The notes under the pieces were generated by a model. That model was not told the origin of the DNA. It did no database searches and saw nothing but the letters and a program-made list of their open reading frames with translations. The position numbers and the translations under genes were made by a program. Source: Flavisolibacter nicotianae (lineage in GTDB: Bacteria > Bacteroidota > Bacteroidia > Chitinophagales > Chitinophagaceae). From it: 64,000 nt of DNA. Below, piece by piece: positions 8,769-17,380 of this stretch (positions are counted from its first letter, which is position 1; every line of letters begins with the position of its first letter). The stretch covers positions 620,001-684,000 of the forward strand of contig NZ_RBCI01000001.1 in assembly GCF_003628535.1 (NCBI RefSeq), read 5' to 3'.

Positions 8769-8913
8769 GCAAGTAGTGAATGGCCAGTGGCGAGTAGCCA
8801 TCAAGGTTCAACATTCATTCCAACAAAAAAACCTCCAGCAAACGCCGGAGGTTTTTTGTTAGGAAAACAGCCTGCATAAAACGGCTACTCGCTACTCGCA
8901 GCTTACCACTTGC
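8769..8913. repeat. Word-built imperfect inverted repeat enclosing a terminator
   Basis: 31-base arms at 8769-8799 and 8883-8913. GCAAGTAGTG / CACTTGC-type ends and GGCGAGTAGCC / GGCTACTCGC pair well, and the middles are diverged. The repeated word is close to GGCTACTCGC (TACTCGC occurs twice in the right arm). The arms bracket the terminator at 8826-8857. It is one of about ten spacers of this design in the window. Confidence 0.7.
8826..8857 (+). terminator. Rho-independent terminator after the POT transporter
   Basis: Stem AAAAAACCTCC / GGAGGTTTTTT with a ten-base loop, ending in a T6 run, 62 bases after the POT stop codon. Confidence 0.85.
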
Positions 8914-8948
8914 TTTCTTCTTACATTTAGCCCAACCAAATCCATTTT

Positions 8949-11039
8949 ATGGCCGAAACAACAGAGACGTTCAAACCATTTATTCCTGCAGAGAAAAAGG
9001 TTGCTGAATTCACCCTCAAGTCCATCGTCACAGGTTCCATCTTTGGGATCATTTTTGGCGCTGCCACCGTGTACCTGGCGCTGAAAGCCGGTTTAACGGT
9101 AAGTGCCTCTATTCCTATTGCCGTTTTGGCTATTGCCCTGAGCAAAGCGTTTTTGAAAACAACCATCCTCGAAAACAACATCATCCAAACCACTGGTTCG
9201 GCCGGCGAAAGCATTGCGGCCGGCGTGGTGTTTACGCTGCCCGGTTTTTTGTTTCTGAGCGAAGCCAAAAGCGGCGACTACTTCAACTATTTTACCATCC
9301 TGGTGCTGGCCATCTTCGGCGGCATCCTCGGTACATTGATGATGATTCCCCTGCGCCGTTCGTTGATTGTAAAAGAACACGGCACCCTTCCCTACCCCGA
9401 AGGCACAGCCTGCGCATCGGTGCTGAAAGCCGGTGAAAAGGGCGGCGACATTGCCCGGACGGCCTTCCTCGGACTGGGTGTTGCCGGTGTGTATGCACTG
9501 CTGCAAAAAGTCCTGCACGTGATTGCCGAAACGCCGGAATTTGCCACGCGGCAAACACAGCGCTTTTTTCCGTCGGCAAAAATCAGCGGCGAGATCACGC
9601 CGGAATACCTGGGTGTGGGTTATATTATCGGTCCCCGCATTGCGGGTGTGCTGGTAGCCGGTGGTGTGCTAAGCTGGTTTGTCTTTATTCCCTTGCTTGC
9701 ATCGCTGGTGCCGGCCGATGTTATCGCTGCCCAACTGGCCAAGCTGGGTTATTTGAAAAGCGTAGGCACTGCGGGTGGTCCCGGCGGATGGGACCCGGTC
9801 ACACACAATTTTGCCGACTGGACAACAGCCATCTACCGTGCCTATGTGCGGCAGATCGGGGCCGGTGCGGTGGCGGCCGGCGGCTTCATTACGCTGATCA
9901 AAACCATTCCGACAATCATTTCTTCGTTCAGGAGCAGTATTGGCTCCATTAAGAAAAGCGGTATCGAAGGCGCGGATGAAGCAGTGAAACGAACAGACCG
10001 GGACCTTTCCATCAAAGTAGTAGGCATTGGCAGTTTGATTCTTGTTCTGTGCGTCGCGTTGATGCCTTCTACGTTAATTCCAGGGCAAAATATCGGGAGC
10101 AAGTTGCTGCTTGGTTTATTGGTGATCATCTTTGGTGCCTTCTTCGTAACGGTTTCATCCCGCATTGTGGGTTTGATCGGTTCTTCCAACAACCCGATCA
10201 GCGGCATGACCATCGCTACGCTGATGGGAACCTGCCTGGTATTCATTGCCGTAAAATGGACCGGCTATTTTTACGAGCCGATGGCCCTGGTGGTTGGCGG
10301 CATGATCTGTATTGCGGCGGCAAACGCAGGTGGAACCTCACAGGATTTAAAAACAGGCTATATCGTCGGCGCCACGCCAAAATACCAGCAGATTGCTCTT
10401 TTCATCGGCGCTATTGTGTCGTCGCTGGCCATCGGTGCAACGGTAAAAATATTGGATACGCCAACCGCTGAAATGGCCCGCCAGGGAATCCAGCACGCCA
10501 TTGGTACCGATGCCTACCCGGCTCCACAGGGCACGCTGATGGCAACGCTCATCAAAGGAATCCTTTCCTTCAACCTCGACTGGCAGTTTGTACTGGTCGG
10601 TGTGTTCATTGCCATTACGCTGGAATTATGTGGCATCAAATCGCTTTCCTTCGCGGTTGGTACCTACCTGCCGCTTTCCACCACGCTGCCTATCTTTATC
10701 GGTGGCGCCATCCGGGGAATTGCCGAATGGCGGCAAAAGAAAAAAGGGGAAGCGGCTGCGGCACCGGAAGAAGAAGACCTTGGAAAAGGCAACCTGTTTG
10801 CAACAGGCCTGGTGGCCGGTGGTGCACTGGCCGGCGTGATCGTGGCCTTTTTATCCGCGTTTGAAAACACCAACGCTGGTTTGCAAAAACTGAGTGCGGA
10901 AGATGCGCTATCGGGTGGCCTTGGTGAACAAGGATACAAATGGCTGGGCGTTCTTTTCTTTGGCCTGATGGCCTTTATTCTTTACCGGGTTGCCACCAGT
11001 AAGGTCAAGGCAGGCGAACAGATTGACGTAAGCCGGTAG
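8949..11039 (+). CDS. OPT-family oligopeptide transporter
   Basis: Inner-membrane transporter of 696 residues with about 15 hydrophobic segments, of the OPT/YSL family that imports oligopeptides or metal chelates. Visible landmarks are an early TGSIFGIIFGAATVYLALK (about 29), the TTGSAGESIAAGVVFTLP region (about 81), the PYPEGTACASVLKAGE segment (about 147) and RIVGLIGSSNNPISGMTIAT (about 405), all typical of prokaryotic OPT proteins. The partner POT gene lies upstream. A TACATTTA about 20 bases before the ATG is one mismatch from the -7 consensus. Confidence 0.93.
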   Translation: MAETTETFKPFIPAEKKVAEFTLKSIVTGSIFGIIFGAATVYLALKAGLTVSASIPIAVLAIALSKAFLKTTILENNIIQTTGSAGESIAAGVVFTLPGFLFLSEAKSGDYFNYFTILVLAIFGGILGTLMMIPLRRSLIVKEHGTLPYPEGTACASVLKAGEKGGDIARTAFLGLGVAGVYALLQKVLHVIAETPEFATRQTQRFFPSAKISGEITPEYLGVGYIIGPRIAGVLVAGGVLSWFVFIPLLASLVPADVIAAQLAKLGYLKSVGTAGGPGGWDPVTHNFADWTTAIYRAYVRQIGAGAVAAGGFITLIKTIPTIISSFRSSIGSIKKSGIEGADEAVKRTDRDLSIKVVGIGSLILVLCVALMPSTLIPGQNIGSKLLLGLLVIIFGAFFVTVSSRIVGLIGSSNNPISGMTIATLMGTCLVFIAVKWTGYFYEPMALVVGGMICIAAANAGGTSQDLKTGYIVGATPKYQQIALFIGAIVSSLAIGATVKILDTPTAEMARQGIQHAIGTDAYPAPQGTLMATLIKGILSFNLDWQFVLVGVFIAITLELCGIKSLSFAVGTYLPLSTTLPIFIGGAIRGIAEWRQKKKGEAAAAPEEEDLGKGNLFATGLVAGGALAGVIVAFLSAFENTNAGLQKLSAEDALSGGLGEQGYKWLGVLFFGLMAFILYRVATSKVKAGEQIDVSR

Positions 11040-11057
11040 GGGTGGAGGGTTGCCGAT

Positions 11058-11150
11058 GTTGGATATTTAGATACTGGGTTATTGGATATTGGGTTAATGA
11101 GATGCAAGCAAATCCTACTCGCCTATTGGTCAAATTCTAAATAGCCTGCG
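11058..11150. repeat. Low-complexity spacer of repeated TTGGATATT words
   Basis: TTGGATATT and TTATTGGATATTGGGTT occur in quick succession at 11058-11098. A weaker complementary part at 11123-11150 includes CTAAATAG, against TATTTAG in the left part. It resembles the other word-built spacers, but its inverted symmetry is poor. Confidence 0.4.
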
Positions 11151-11191
11151 ACAGGTCCTGTAATTGAAAAGAAGATTCGTAAGAGTACTTC

Positions 11192-11231
11192 AAAGAAAAA
11201 TGCCGTATGAGGTCATACGGCATTTTTCTTT
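11192..11231. terminator. Perfect 19-bp palindromic hairpin after OPT gene
   Basis: Arms 11192-11210 and 11213-11231 are exact reverse complements (AAAGAAAAATGCCGTATGA in the left arm) with a GG loop. The T-run TTTTTCTTT closes the + strand copy and A/T symmetry makes it active in both directions. It sits about 150 bases after the OPT stop, which is far for that gene's own terminator. Confidence 0.75.
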
Positions 11232-11378
11232 GTCCGTTCATCCGGGGTCTTCGCAGGCAGCCTGTGCCCGGGGCGAGATCCCGGAATTTTCATCATCTTG
11301 TTTTATTTCGTAAACAGCCTTTTCACCGCTTGTGAAATTTATTCCTGAAAGCCGGGATCATACGGTCCGCGCTGCCCT
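11232..11378. other. Spacer between two related hairpins, possible small RNA locus
   Basis: About 150 bases without an open frame of any character. They lie between two terminators that share GGCATTTTTCTTT. The stretch contains a second TCATACGG (11368-11375) matching the upstream hairpin. I see no exact promoter word, so a transcribed small RNA is only a possibility. Confidence 0.3.
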
Positions 11379-11380
11379 GG

Positions 11381-11410
11381 AAAATGCCTTATCGCCGGAT
11401 AGGGCATTTT
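11381..11410 (+). terminator. Second terminator hairpin with GGCATTTTT end
   Basis: Stem AAAATGCCTTATC / GATAGGGCATTTT with loop GCCG and one G-T pair, followed by TTCTTT. Confidence 0.75.
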
Positions 11411-11421
11411 TCTTTCCAACA

Positions 11422-11450
11422 AAAAGGCCACCTGCAAGAGGCAGCCTTTT
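11422..11450 (-). terminator. Terminator for the DUF1501 gene
   Basis: Read on the minus strand, AAAAGGCTGC - CTCTT - GCAGGTGGCCTTTTT forms a stem ending in a T run, 28 bases beyond the DUF1501 stop codon. Confidence 0.7.
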
Positions 11451-11477
11451 CCTTACTGATATTTTTTTCACGGTCTA

Positions 11478-12677
11478 TTAGATAAATGTCAGTTTTTCGT
11501 AGTTACGGCCTAGTATCTTTTGGTCATCTGAATGTAACCATTTATTCAATACGGTTGCATAGACATTTTTGAAATCGACGTTGTACTTCAGGTCACCTTC
11601 GTCCAAATCGTTCAGATCGGGAAGAGCGTTCAAAATCCCTTTTTCTTTCAGGCCGCCACTCAGCAGGAACATGTTGTTGGCCGTGCCATGATCGGTGCCG
11701 CCGCTGGCATTTTGCGAAACCCGCCGGCCAAATTCTGAAAAGGTAAAAAACAGCACGTCGTTGAACCGGCCGGCTGCTTTCAGGTCTTTGACAAAAGACG
11801 CGACCGCATCGTTCATTTCCTTGAACAGCCGTTGCTGCTGCGCTTCCTGGTTGATGTGGGTGTCAAAGCTTCCCAGCGAAACATAATAGACTTTGGTGTT
11901 GATATCGGAAAAAATCAGCGACGCAATCGTCTTTAAATTTTTGCCCAGTTCCGTGTTGGGATAATCGGCGGTGGAGGGATGCAGCTTCGATTGTTTGAAA
12001 ATATAATCGGCCGATGAAAGGGTGTTGGCCATGGTCTTGTACAGGTAGTCCACCGGCTGCTCGTCGTGATGACCGGCATGGTTGGCCGCAATGTCTTTGA
12101 AAAATTTTTCATTGCTGGTCCCATAAAGACGCCGCGGATCTTTCAGCGCAAGGCCGTTCTCCTTTTCGCCCTTCAATGCCAGGCTCAGAACATCGTCGAT
12201 CTCCAGGGCCTGTGTCGGCTTGTCGCAACCGTTGCACTGCGCATCGAGGTAACGGCCGATCCAGCCCGACGAAACATACTCATTGCTTTTGCTGGCGGTG
12301 TGCCAGATATCCATGCTGCGAAAATGCGAACGGTCCGGGTTGGGATAACCCACGTTATTCAGAATGCCCAGCGAGCCATCGTGGAAGGCATCGGCAAACG
12401 CTGTCAGTGCCGGATGCAGTCCCACTTCATCGGTTACCGACACGGCATTGCTACGCTGGATACCCAGCTTTGGACGCGAACGGTAGTAAATATCGTTGCG
12501 TACCGGGATAACGGTATTCAGGCCATCGTTACCGCCACTGAGTTGCAGCACCACGACCACCTTGTTGCCGGGGGGCACAAATGGTGCACCGTCGAAGGCC
12601 TTTAAAAATTTCGGCACCAGGAAGGAGGCGGTGGCCAGGGAGCCTGCCTGAAGAAATTCTCTTCTTTTGATTAGCAT
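11478..12677 (-). CDS. DUF1501 protein with twin-arginine-like leader
   Basis: Secreted protein of 399 residues, related to the alkaline-phosphatase/sulfatase superfamily; its substrate is unknown. The N-terminus IKRREFLQAGSLATASFLV has a twin-arginine-type signal. Family landmarks are VVVLQLSGGNDGLNTVIP (about 43), the paired metal-site regions NPDRSHFRSMDIWHTAS (about 113) and SLGSFDTHINQEAQQ (about 268), and FSEFGRRVSQNASGGTDHGTA near 310-330. It lies directly downstream of its usual partner DUF1800 on the same strand, so the two are almost certainly one transcription unit and probably act together outside the cytoplasm. Confidence 0.9.
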   Translation of the reverse strand: MLIKRREFLQAGSLATASFLVPKFLKAFDGAPFVPPGNKVVVVLQLSGGNDGLNTVIPVRNDIYYRSRPKLGIQRSNAVSVTDEVGLHPALTAFADAFHDGSLGILNNVGYPNPDRSHFRSMDIWHTASKSNEYVSSGWIGRYLDAQCNGCDKPTQALEIDDVLSLALKGEKENGLALKDPRRLYGTSNEKFFKDIAANHAGHHDEQPVDYLYKTMANTLSSADYIFKQSKLHPSTADYPNTELGKNLKTIASLIFSDINTKVYYVSLGSFDTHINQEAQQQRLFKEMNDAVASFVKDLKAAGRFNDVLFFTFSEFGRRVSQNASGGTDHGTANNMFLLSGGLKEKGILNALPDLNDLDEGDLKYNVDFKNVYATVLNKWLHSDDQKILGRNYEKLTFI

Positions 12678-12690
12678 AGGTATTTTTTGA

Positions 12691-12765
12691 GGCTTCCGGC
12701 TTCAGGCTACACGCTACAAGCAAATGAACAAAGGCTTGCAGCTTGCGGCTTGTCGCCTGAAGCTG
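12691..12765. repeat. Word-built imperfect inverted repeat between DUF1800 and DUF1501
   Basis: Left arm 12691-12721 (GGCTTCCGGCTTCAGGCTAC...) and right arm 12734-12765 (GCTTGCAGCTTGCGGCTTGT...) pair imperfectly. Both are made of variants of GCTTGC/GGCTTC. It fills the whole gap between two genes that should be co-transcribed. Confidence 0.65.
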
Positions 12766-12767
12766 TT

Positions 12768-14225
12768 TTAACAGAGTTGGTATTCCGGTGTGCTCATGAT
12801 CTGCAGCGTGGCGCTTTTCACAAAGGCCTCGCGGCTGCTGCTGTCGGCATATTGCTGGATAAGGTTGCTGCCGAACGCCGGCGTCACCTGCAGCAGGGAA
12901 CCATTCATCACATCCACCAGTTTTTCTTTCGGTGTGGAATCAAAGTTTTTCACATAGGTGCTCCAGTCAACCACGGCCCTGATCGGCCTCCCGATTTTAC
13001 CGACGGCTTTTTTGGAACTCACCATCGCATTGCCTTCGTCCATCCGCCCCATCATCTGGTCGTCGTCGCTTTTGGGACGAACGTTGAGTTCATCATTGTC
13101 GGAGATCAGTTGCGGCAGGCGCAGGCGGAACATCAGGGTCGATGAATCAATCCATGTTTTCCCGCCGGGCCAGCCAGCCACATTGGGCGGATAAAAAAGC
13201 ATTTGCCCAAGGAGCCGTTGCACAAGTAATTGTGCATCGGCATTTTCAATTTCCATGGGCAGCATGCGGCGGATACCTGCAATCAGTTCAATGGGGCTCT
13301 TGATTTTTGCCCCGATATTTTTTTCCTCGTAAAACCAGTCCGATGTGAAGATGTCTTCCATCAGGCCGCCGATGTTATAATCGTGCTGAAAGAAGCGCTC
13401 TGCGAGCCAGTCAACCTTTGCCTGGTCAACGGAATCATTGACAAAAAAACGGTAGATCTTTTGGGTGATAAACCTCGCGGCCTGCTTCTGTTGCAACAGG
13501 ATATCGAGAATGTTTTCGCCAACAAAATTGCCGGTATGGCCCAACACGGTTTTCGTGCCTGTATCGTGCTGGAATTTGCGGAAGACAAAATCACCCTGCA
13601 GGTTGGCACCCCAGCCGGTAAAGGCACGTGCCGCTTCCTTGATATCGTTCTCTGTATAATTGCCACGACCCAGGGTAAACAGTTCCATCACCTCGCGGGC
13701 AAAGTTTTCGTTGGGATGCCCCTTGCGGTTTTGCTGCGCATTCAAAAAATTCAGCATGGCCGCGCTTTTGGAGACGCCGTGCAGCAAATCCCGGAAGCTT
13801 CCCAATGCATTTTGCCGGATCACATCCAGCAGTTGCTGCTGGTAAAAAACATTCAGGTTGCGGGATGCAAAATGGCCATGCCAGAAGAACGCCATCTTTT
13901 CCCGCAACTGCGCATTGGCATTCACCATTTCATCCAGCCACAGGAGGTTCAATCCCTTGACCGCCTGCTTTGTTTGCTGCTGGATGTTGCGGCGCTCTTC
14001 CTTGTCGAGCATCTGGCGCACCCCTTCTTCCTGGATTCCCTTGAACAGGCCTTTGAGGTAATCGTCGGTGGCATCGAGAGAGGCAGGCGAATTGGCCGAA
14101 GCCTTTTGCAGGGCCTTGTAAAGCTGTGATGGTGCAAGTGTTTGCAACTGCGCCAACTGGCTGGCCGCCGGGCCGAAGCCGGCACGCCACATGAGGTGCT
14201 GATTTTTCAATTGGTTCGAGATCAT
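12768..14225 (-). CDS. DUF1800 family protein
   Basis: A 485-residue member of DUF1800, a family that almost always pairs with DUF1501; no biochemical role is established that I can name. Recognisable segments are LMWRAGFGP at the N-terminus, EKMAFFWHGHFAS (about 109), LNFLNAQQNRKGHPNENFAREVMELFTLGRGNYTE split around residues 158-195, ARAFTGW and FYPPNVAGWPGGKTWID (about 355). No clear signal peptide is visible from the ATG at 14225. It precedes DUF1501, with a 90-base gap filled by an inverted repeat. Confidence 0.9.
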   Translation of the reverse strand: MISNQLKNQHLMWRAGFGPAASQLAQLQTLAPSQLYKALQKASANSPASLDATDDYLKGLFKGIQEEGVRQMLDKEERRNIQQQTKQAVKGLNLLWLDEMVNANAQLREKMAFFWHGHFASRNLNVFYQQQLLDVIRQNALGSFRDLLHGVSKSAAMLNFLNAQQNRKGHPNENFAREVMELFTLGRGNYTENDIKEAARAFTGWGANLQGDFVFRKFQHDTGTKTVLGHTGNFVGENILDILLQQKQAARFITQKIYRFFVNDSVDQAKVDWLAERFFQHDYNIGGLMEDIFTSDWFYEEKNIGAKIKSPIELIAGIRRMLPMEIENADAQLLVQRLLGQMLFYPPNVAGWPGGKTWIDSSTLMFRLRLPQLISDNDELNVRPKSDDDQMMGRMDEGNAMVSSKKAVGKIGRPIRAVVDWSTYVKNFDSTPKEKLVDVMNGSLLQVTPAFGSNLIQQYADSSSREAFVKSATLQIMSTPEYQLC

Positions 14226-14290
14226 GGCAAAATGAAGTAGGTGTCTGACCGGAAAGATACCGGAACGTTTAACCGGCTTTTAGTAGTAAC

Positions 14291-14323
14291 GCCGGATCCG
14301 GCCCATTATTTTTTTTAGCTTTG
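14291..14323 (+). promoter_or_regulatory. alkB promoter with a 12-bp palindrome over the -33 region
   Basis: TAGCTTTG at 14316-14323 matches TAnnTTTG and ends 11 bases before the alkB ATG. A perfect palindrome, GCCGGATCCGGC, covers 14291-14302, where the -33 element would be expected. That placement would suit a repressor or activator site, but this is inference from position only. Confidence 0.5.
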
Positions 14324-14334
14324 AAAAAGCCGCC

Positions 14335-15456
14335 ATGCCAGTTCGTGCATTTAAATATTTGTCGCCTTGCCTGTTGTATTTCGGTGCCCTCACCGGCTTC
14401 CTGGGACATGGCTTTGGTGTGTGGCTCCCTTTGATTTATGCCTGGGCCATCATTCCCCTGCTGGAGCTTTTCCTTCGTCCCGATGCGTCCAACCTTTCCG
14501 AAGCGGAGGAAGAACTGGCGAAGCGCAACCGCTGGTACGACTACCTGCTGTACCTGATCGTGCCGCTGCAATACGCCGCCCTGGCGTTGTTCCTGTACAA
14601 TATCACGTATACCATGCAGCCATGGGTAGACGTAATGGGAAAGACACTCGTGATGGGATTGCTCTGCGGAACCTTTGGCATCAACGTGGGCCACGAACTG
14701 GGCCACCGCAGCAACCGCGGCGAACAACTGCTGGCGAAGCTGCTGTTGCTGACATCCCTGTACATGCATTTTTTTATTGAACACAACAAGGGCCATCACA
14801 AACGGGTGGCAACACCGGAAGACCCCAGCAGTGCACGCTACGGGGAGGCACTCTATGCCTTTCATGTTCGTTCCATTGTTTTCAGCTATGTCAGCGCCTG
14901 GCGAATTGCGGCCCGGGATGCGCAGAAAAAAGGACACAAGGTTTTTTCGCTGCACAACGAAATGATCCGGTTTCAACTGGTGCAAGTTCTTTTTGTTTCG
15001 GTCATTTTTTTCTTTTTCGGCGGACTCACCACCCTCCTGTTTTTCGTGGCGGCAGGCCAGGGTATTTTGCTCTTGGAAACCGTCAACTACATTGAGCATT
15101 ACGGTTTGCAACGCCAACAGATTGCCGGTGGAAAATACGAAAGAGCGCAGCCGGTACATAGCTGGAACAGCAACCATGTCATCGGCCGCGTGATGCTGTT
15201 TGAACTGAGCCGCCACAGCGATCATCACTACCTGGCCAGCCGTAAATACCAGGTGCTGCGCCATCACGACAATTCACCGCAAATGCCCACCGGCTATCCC
15301 GGCATGATGATCCTGGCCACCATTCCGCCGCTGTGGTTTCGCGTCATGCACAAACGGTGGCCGCTGGCTTTCGTGAACAAAAACATCCCACCTCACACGG
15401 CCTTTCCTTCCGACACAAAAAAGGCTCTCACGCCAGTGAAGCATAAGAGCCTTTAA
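14335..15456 (+). CDS. alkB: AlkB-type alkane 1-monooxygenase
   Basis: Integral-membrane non-heme diiron hydroxylase, 373 residues, that oxidises the terminal carbon of n-alkanes or related fatty chains using rubredoxin electrons. All the histidine boxes are present: HELGHRS (about 120), EHNKGHHKRVATPEDP (about 149), NYIEHYGLQR (about 255) and LSRHSDHHYLASRKY (about 288). Hydrophobic segments surround them. No rubredoxin or rubredoxin reductase lies next to it, so electrons must come from elsewhere. It is preceded by a good -7 box and ended by a terminator that overlaps its stop codon. Confidence 0.93.
   Translation: MPVRAFKYLSPCLLYFGALTGFLGHGFGVWLPLIYAWAIIPLLELFLRPDASNLSEAEEELAKRNRWYDYLLYLIVPLQYAALALFLYNITYTMQPWVDVMGKTLVMGLLCGTFGINVGHELGHRSNRGEQLLAKLLLLTSLYMHFFIEHNKGHHKRVATPEDPSSARYGEALYAFHVRSIVFSYVSAWRIAARDAQKKGHKVFSLHNEMIRFQLVQVLFVSVIFFFFGGLTTLLFFVAAGQGILLLETVNYIEHYGLQRQQIAGGKYERAQPVHSWNSNHVIGRVMLFELSRHSDHHYLASRKYQVLRHHDNSPQMPTGYPGMMILATIPPLWFRVMHKRWPLAFVNKNIPPHTAFPSDTKKALTPVKHKSL
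15420..15454 (+). terminator. Terminator overlapping the alkB stop
   Basis: AAAGGCTCT (15420-15428) pairs with AGAGCCTTT (15446-15454) around a 17-base loop, and an A run follows the stop. The last codons of alkB therefore form part of the hairpin. Confidence 0.65.
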
Positions 15457-15480
15457 AAAATACGGGGAAACTACCGCCGT

Positions 15481-16125
15481 TTATTTTCCAAGCACAAAAC
15501 GGAACCCGATCGTAAGAGGCGACGCGGTGCTGACATTGGTGGAAAACCCAAATCCGGAACCTTTGCTCGTTGTCGTGCCTCCTAGTGACGACGTTACTGT
15601 TTTGTTTTCATTGTAGGACAGGTCAACCAGGTTGTTCAGGCCTGCTTCAAGATGAATTTTCCTGCTAACGGCATAGGCCACACCGGGGTAAAAATTTAGG
15701 CCGATGCTACCCATTTTCTGCGTGGACATAAAGTCCGGCATTTTGTTGGTTAGTTCGCTATGGATGTAATACGCAGCTCCTTCACCAAACAAATAAAATT
15801 GCTTGCCCAGGCTCTTATACTTTCTGTAAAACAAGCCGGCGCCATAGCTCTTTTGTTCCTGTTTGTAAGAACTGTTATCCGGACCTGATTTTGAATGGGA
15901 ATATGAAAGGCGCAACCCTGTAACAGTATTCTCTTTTACAGCCAGGCCAATGCTGGGATACAAAGCCAATGATGAATACTTATTTTCCTGGTTGTTGTTT
16001 TCCGTTGTATTTCTGCCACCGCTGATGCCGCCGCCCAGCAGCACCGAGCCTTTGGTAATTTGTGCAGAAGACGTCAGCGAGAAAAGACAGAAAGCAATGC
16101 AGGTTAAGAGTGCAGTTTTCTTCAT
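15481..16125 (-). CDS. Outer-membrane beta-barrel protein
   Basis: A 214-residue protein with a clear signal peptide: MKKTALLTCIAFCLFSLTSS then AQ. The mature part alternates short polar and aromatic strands (GSVLLGGGISGG, SSLALYPSIGLAVKEN, FYRKYKSLGKQFYLFGEGAA, LTIGFRFVLGK at the end), typical of a small OmpW/OmpA-like porin-family barrel with a C-terminal hydrophobic strand. The start at 16125 is chosen because it opens the signal peptide; the frame extends further upstream without character. Function unknown. Confidence 0.8.
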   Translation of the reverse strand: MKKTALLTCIAFCLFSLTSSAQITKGSVLLGGGISGGRNTTENNNQENKYSSLALYPSIGLAVKENTVTGLRLSYSHSKSGPDNSSYKQEQKSYGAGLFYRKYKSLGKQFYLFGEGAAYYIHSELTNKMPDFMSTQKMGSIGLNFYPGVAYAVSRKIHLEAGLNNLVDLSYNENKTVTSSLGGTTTSKGSGFGFSTNVSTASPLTIGFRFVLGK

Positions 16126-16214
16126 GTGCAGATGATTTAGCAAACGAATATGAACAAGGAAATCAACAAGCAAAAGTTGGCGCGGCTGCTTTAACAACGA
16201 TTTAGTAGGAAGAG

Positions 16215-16526
16215 TCAGTTTCCTTTTGCACCGGAAAAAACATAGGCACTGACGTTAACCGAATCGGCCGCCTGCAACCGCGCCTTTCGGATCATCACGG
16301 TTAAAATCGGTTCCCATTCCTGCGCACTGTATTTCTGTACCGGCTTCAACCCATGACAACGTCCGCAGCGGTTGGTGTATACAACCCTGCCTTGTGCAAC
16401 AGCACTTGCATTGTATGTTCGGGGAGGAATGTTTTCGTTTGCTTTGGTTCTGGAAGCAGGCACCGTTTTGCGGCTGCAGGCAAGGACAAGCAAAACAGGA
16501 ATGAGCAGGAGAAGACATTTTTTCAT
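16215..16526 (-). CDS. Small c-type cytochrome lipoprotein
   Basis: A 103-codon protein with an MKKCLLLLIPVLLVLAC signal and lipobox, so probably lipid-anchored and facing the periplasm. It has one heme-binding CGRCH motif (about residues 54-58) after VVYTNR, followed by GLKPVQKY and a helical stretch with a Met (LTVMIRKARL) that could supply the axial ligand. The pattern is that of single-heme class I cytochromes or their truncated relatives. It sits between an outer-membrane protein gene and a YgjV-like gene on the same strand; its electron partner is unknown. Confidence 0.8.
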   Translation of the reverse strand: MKKCLLLLIPVLLVLACSRKTVPASRTKANENIPPRTYNASAVAQGRVVYTNRCGRCHGLKPVQKYSAQEWEPILTVMIRKARLQAADSVNVSAYVFSGAKGN

Positions 16527-16700
16527 ACGGTCCGATTGATTCCAACTGACCGCCAAAAAGCCAGGAGGTTAAAAGCGGTGAACGAATTTGCAAAAAGAAT
16601 TAGACCATTTTCACTTCAGCTGCCTGGTAGTGGAGACTGTGATAATGGTGAAACAAAAAATCCAGGTAGCCCACTATCCTGCTATCAAACCGAAGTGGTA

Positions 16701-17333
16701 TTAGAGGTTTTTGACAACGCATTCCCGCCCGTTCACTTCCTCTTTTTGAAAGCCCATTTTTTTCAGGAAGTCTGCATGGCCTTTGTTGGCCACTTCTGTG
16801 TACACCAGTTTTCGAATGCCCCGGGTGAGCAGGTAAGCCTTTTCTTTCTCGAAAATAAAATACCCCACTTTGTAATCGCGGTATTTGGGAATGGTGTAGT
16901 TCAATTTCACCGTTGCCGTTCCATCCGGCGCCAGCGTGGCCACAAACACATTGGCCAGTACCATGTCGCGCAGCACCACAAACCGGATATCGCTTTCGTC
17001 TTCCTGCAAAGCGAACGACGGGAAATAGGTTTTGATGTCGGCTTCGTAAAAGCGGAGAAATTTTTGGATCAGCCTTGCATCGGGACCGAATTCGAGCAGG
17101 TCGAAGGCTTCTTTTTTGCGATAGATTTTCACCAGCGCAAACACGTTGATGAAAAACAAAAGTGCGTTCGTCAGGATAATCGGGAAGGCCTGGAGCAAAC
17201 CACCGTACACGATAAAAGCCAGGCAACCGCCGGTGTTCAGCCAGCGAAAGCGCAGGTCGTTGGTTACGAGCAACGAAAGGGCCAGCAGCAGCGAAGCCAG
17301 GTAGCCGGCGATCTGTATGATGAGTGCTGTCAT
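16701..17333 (-). CDS. YgjV-like membrane protein fused to an acetyltransferase-like domain
   Basis: A 210-residue protein. Residues 1-75 form three hydrophobic segments (ALIIQIAGYLASLLLALSLL..., GGCLAFIVYGGLLQAFPI, LTNALLFFINVFALVKIYR) like the Imp-YgjV family. Residues about 85-205 look like a soluble GNAT fold: IRFVVLRDMVLANVF, YFIFEKEKAYLL, VANKGHADFLKKMGFQ. The start at 17333 is chosen because it places the first membrane segment at the N-terminus. I cannot name a substrate; the GNAT call rests on the strand-helix pattern, not on a confirmed acetyl-CoA loop. Confidence 0.65.
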   Translation of the reverse strand: MTALIIQIAGYLASLLLALSLLVTNDLRFRWLNTGGCLAFIVYGGLLQAFPIILTNALLFFINVFALVKIYRKKEAFDLLEFGPDARLIQKFLRFYEADIKTYFPSFALQEDESDIRFVVLRDMVLANVFVATLAPDGTATVKLNYTIPKYRDYKVGYFIFEKEKAYLLTRGIRKLVYTEVANKGHADFLKKMGFQKEEVNGRECVVKNL

Positions 17334-17380
17334 GGGATTTTTTTGGGAGTGCGAATGTAGCAAAAGCCGGATGATGCCTG

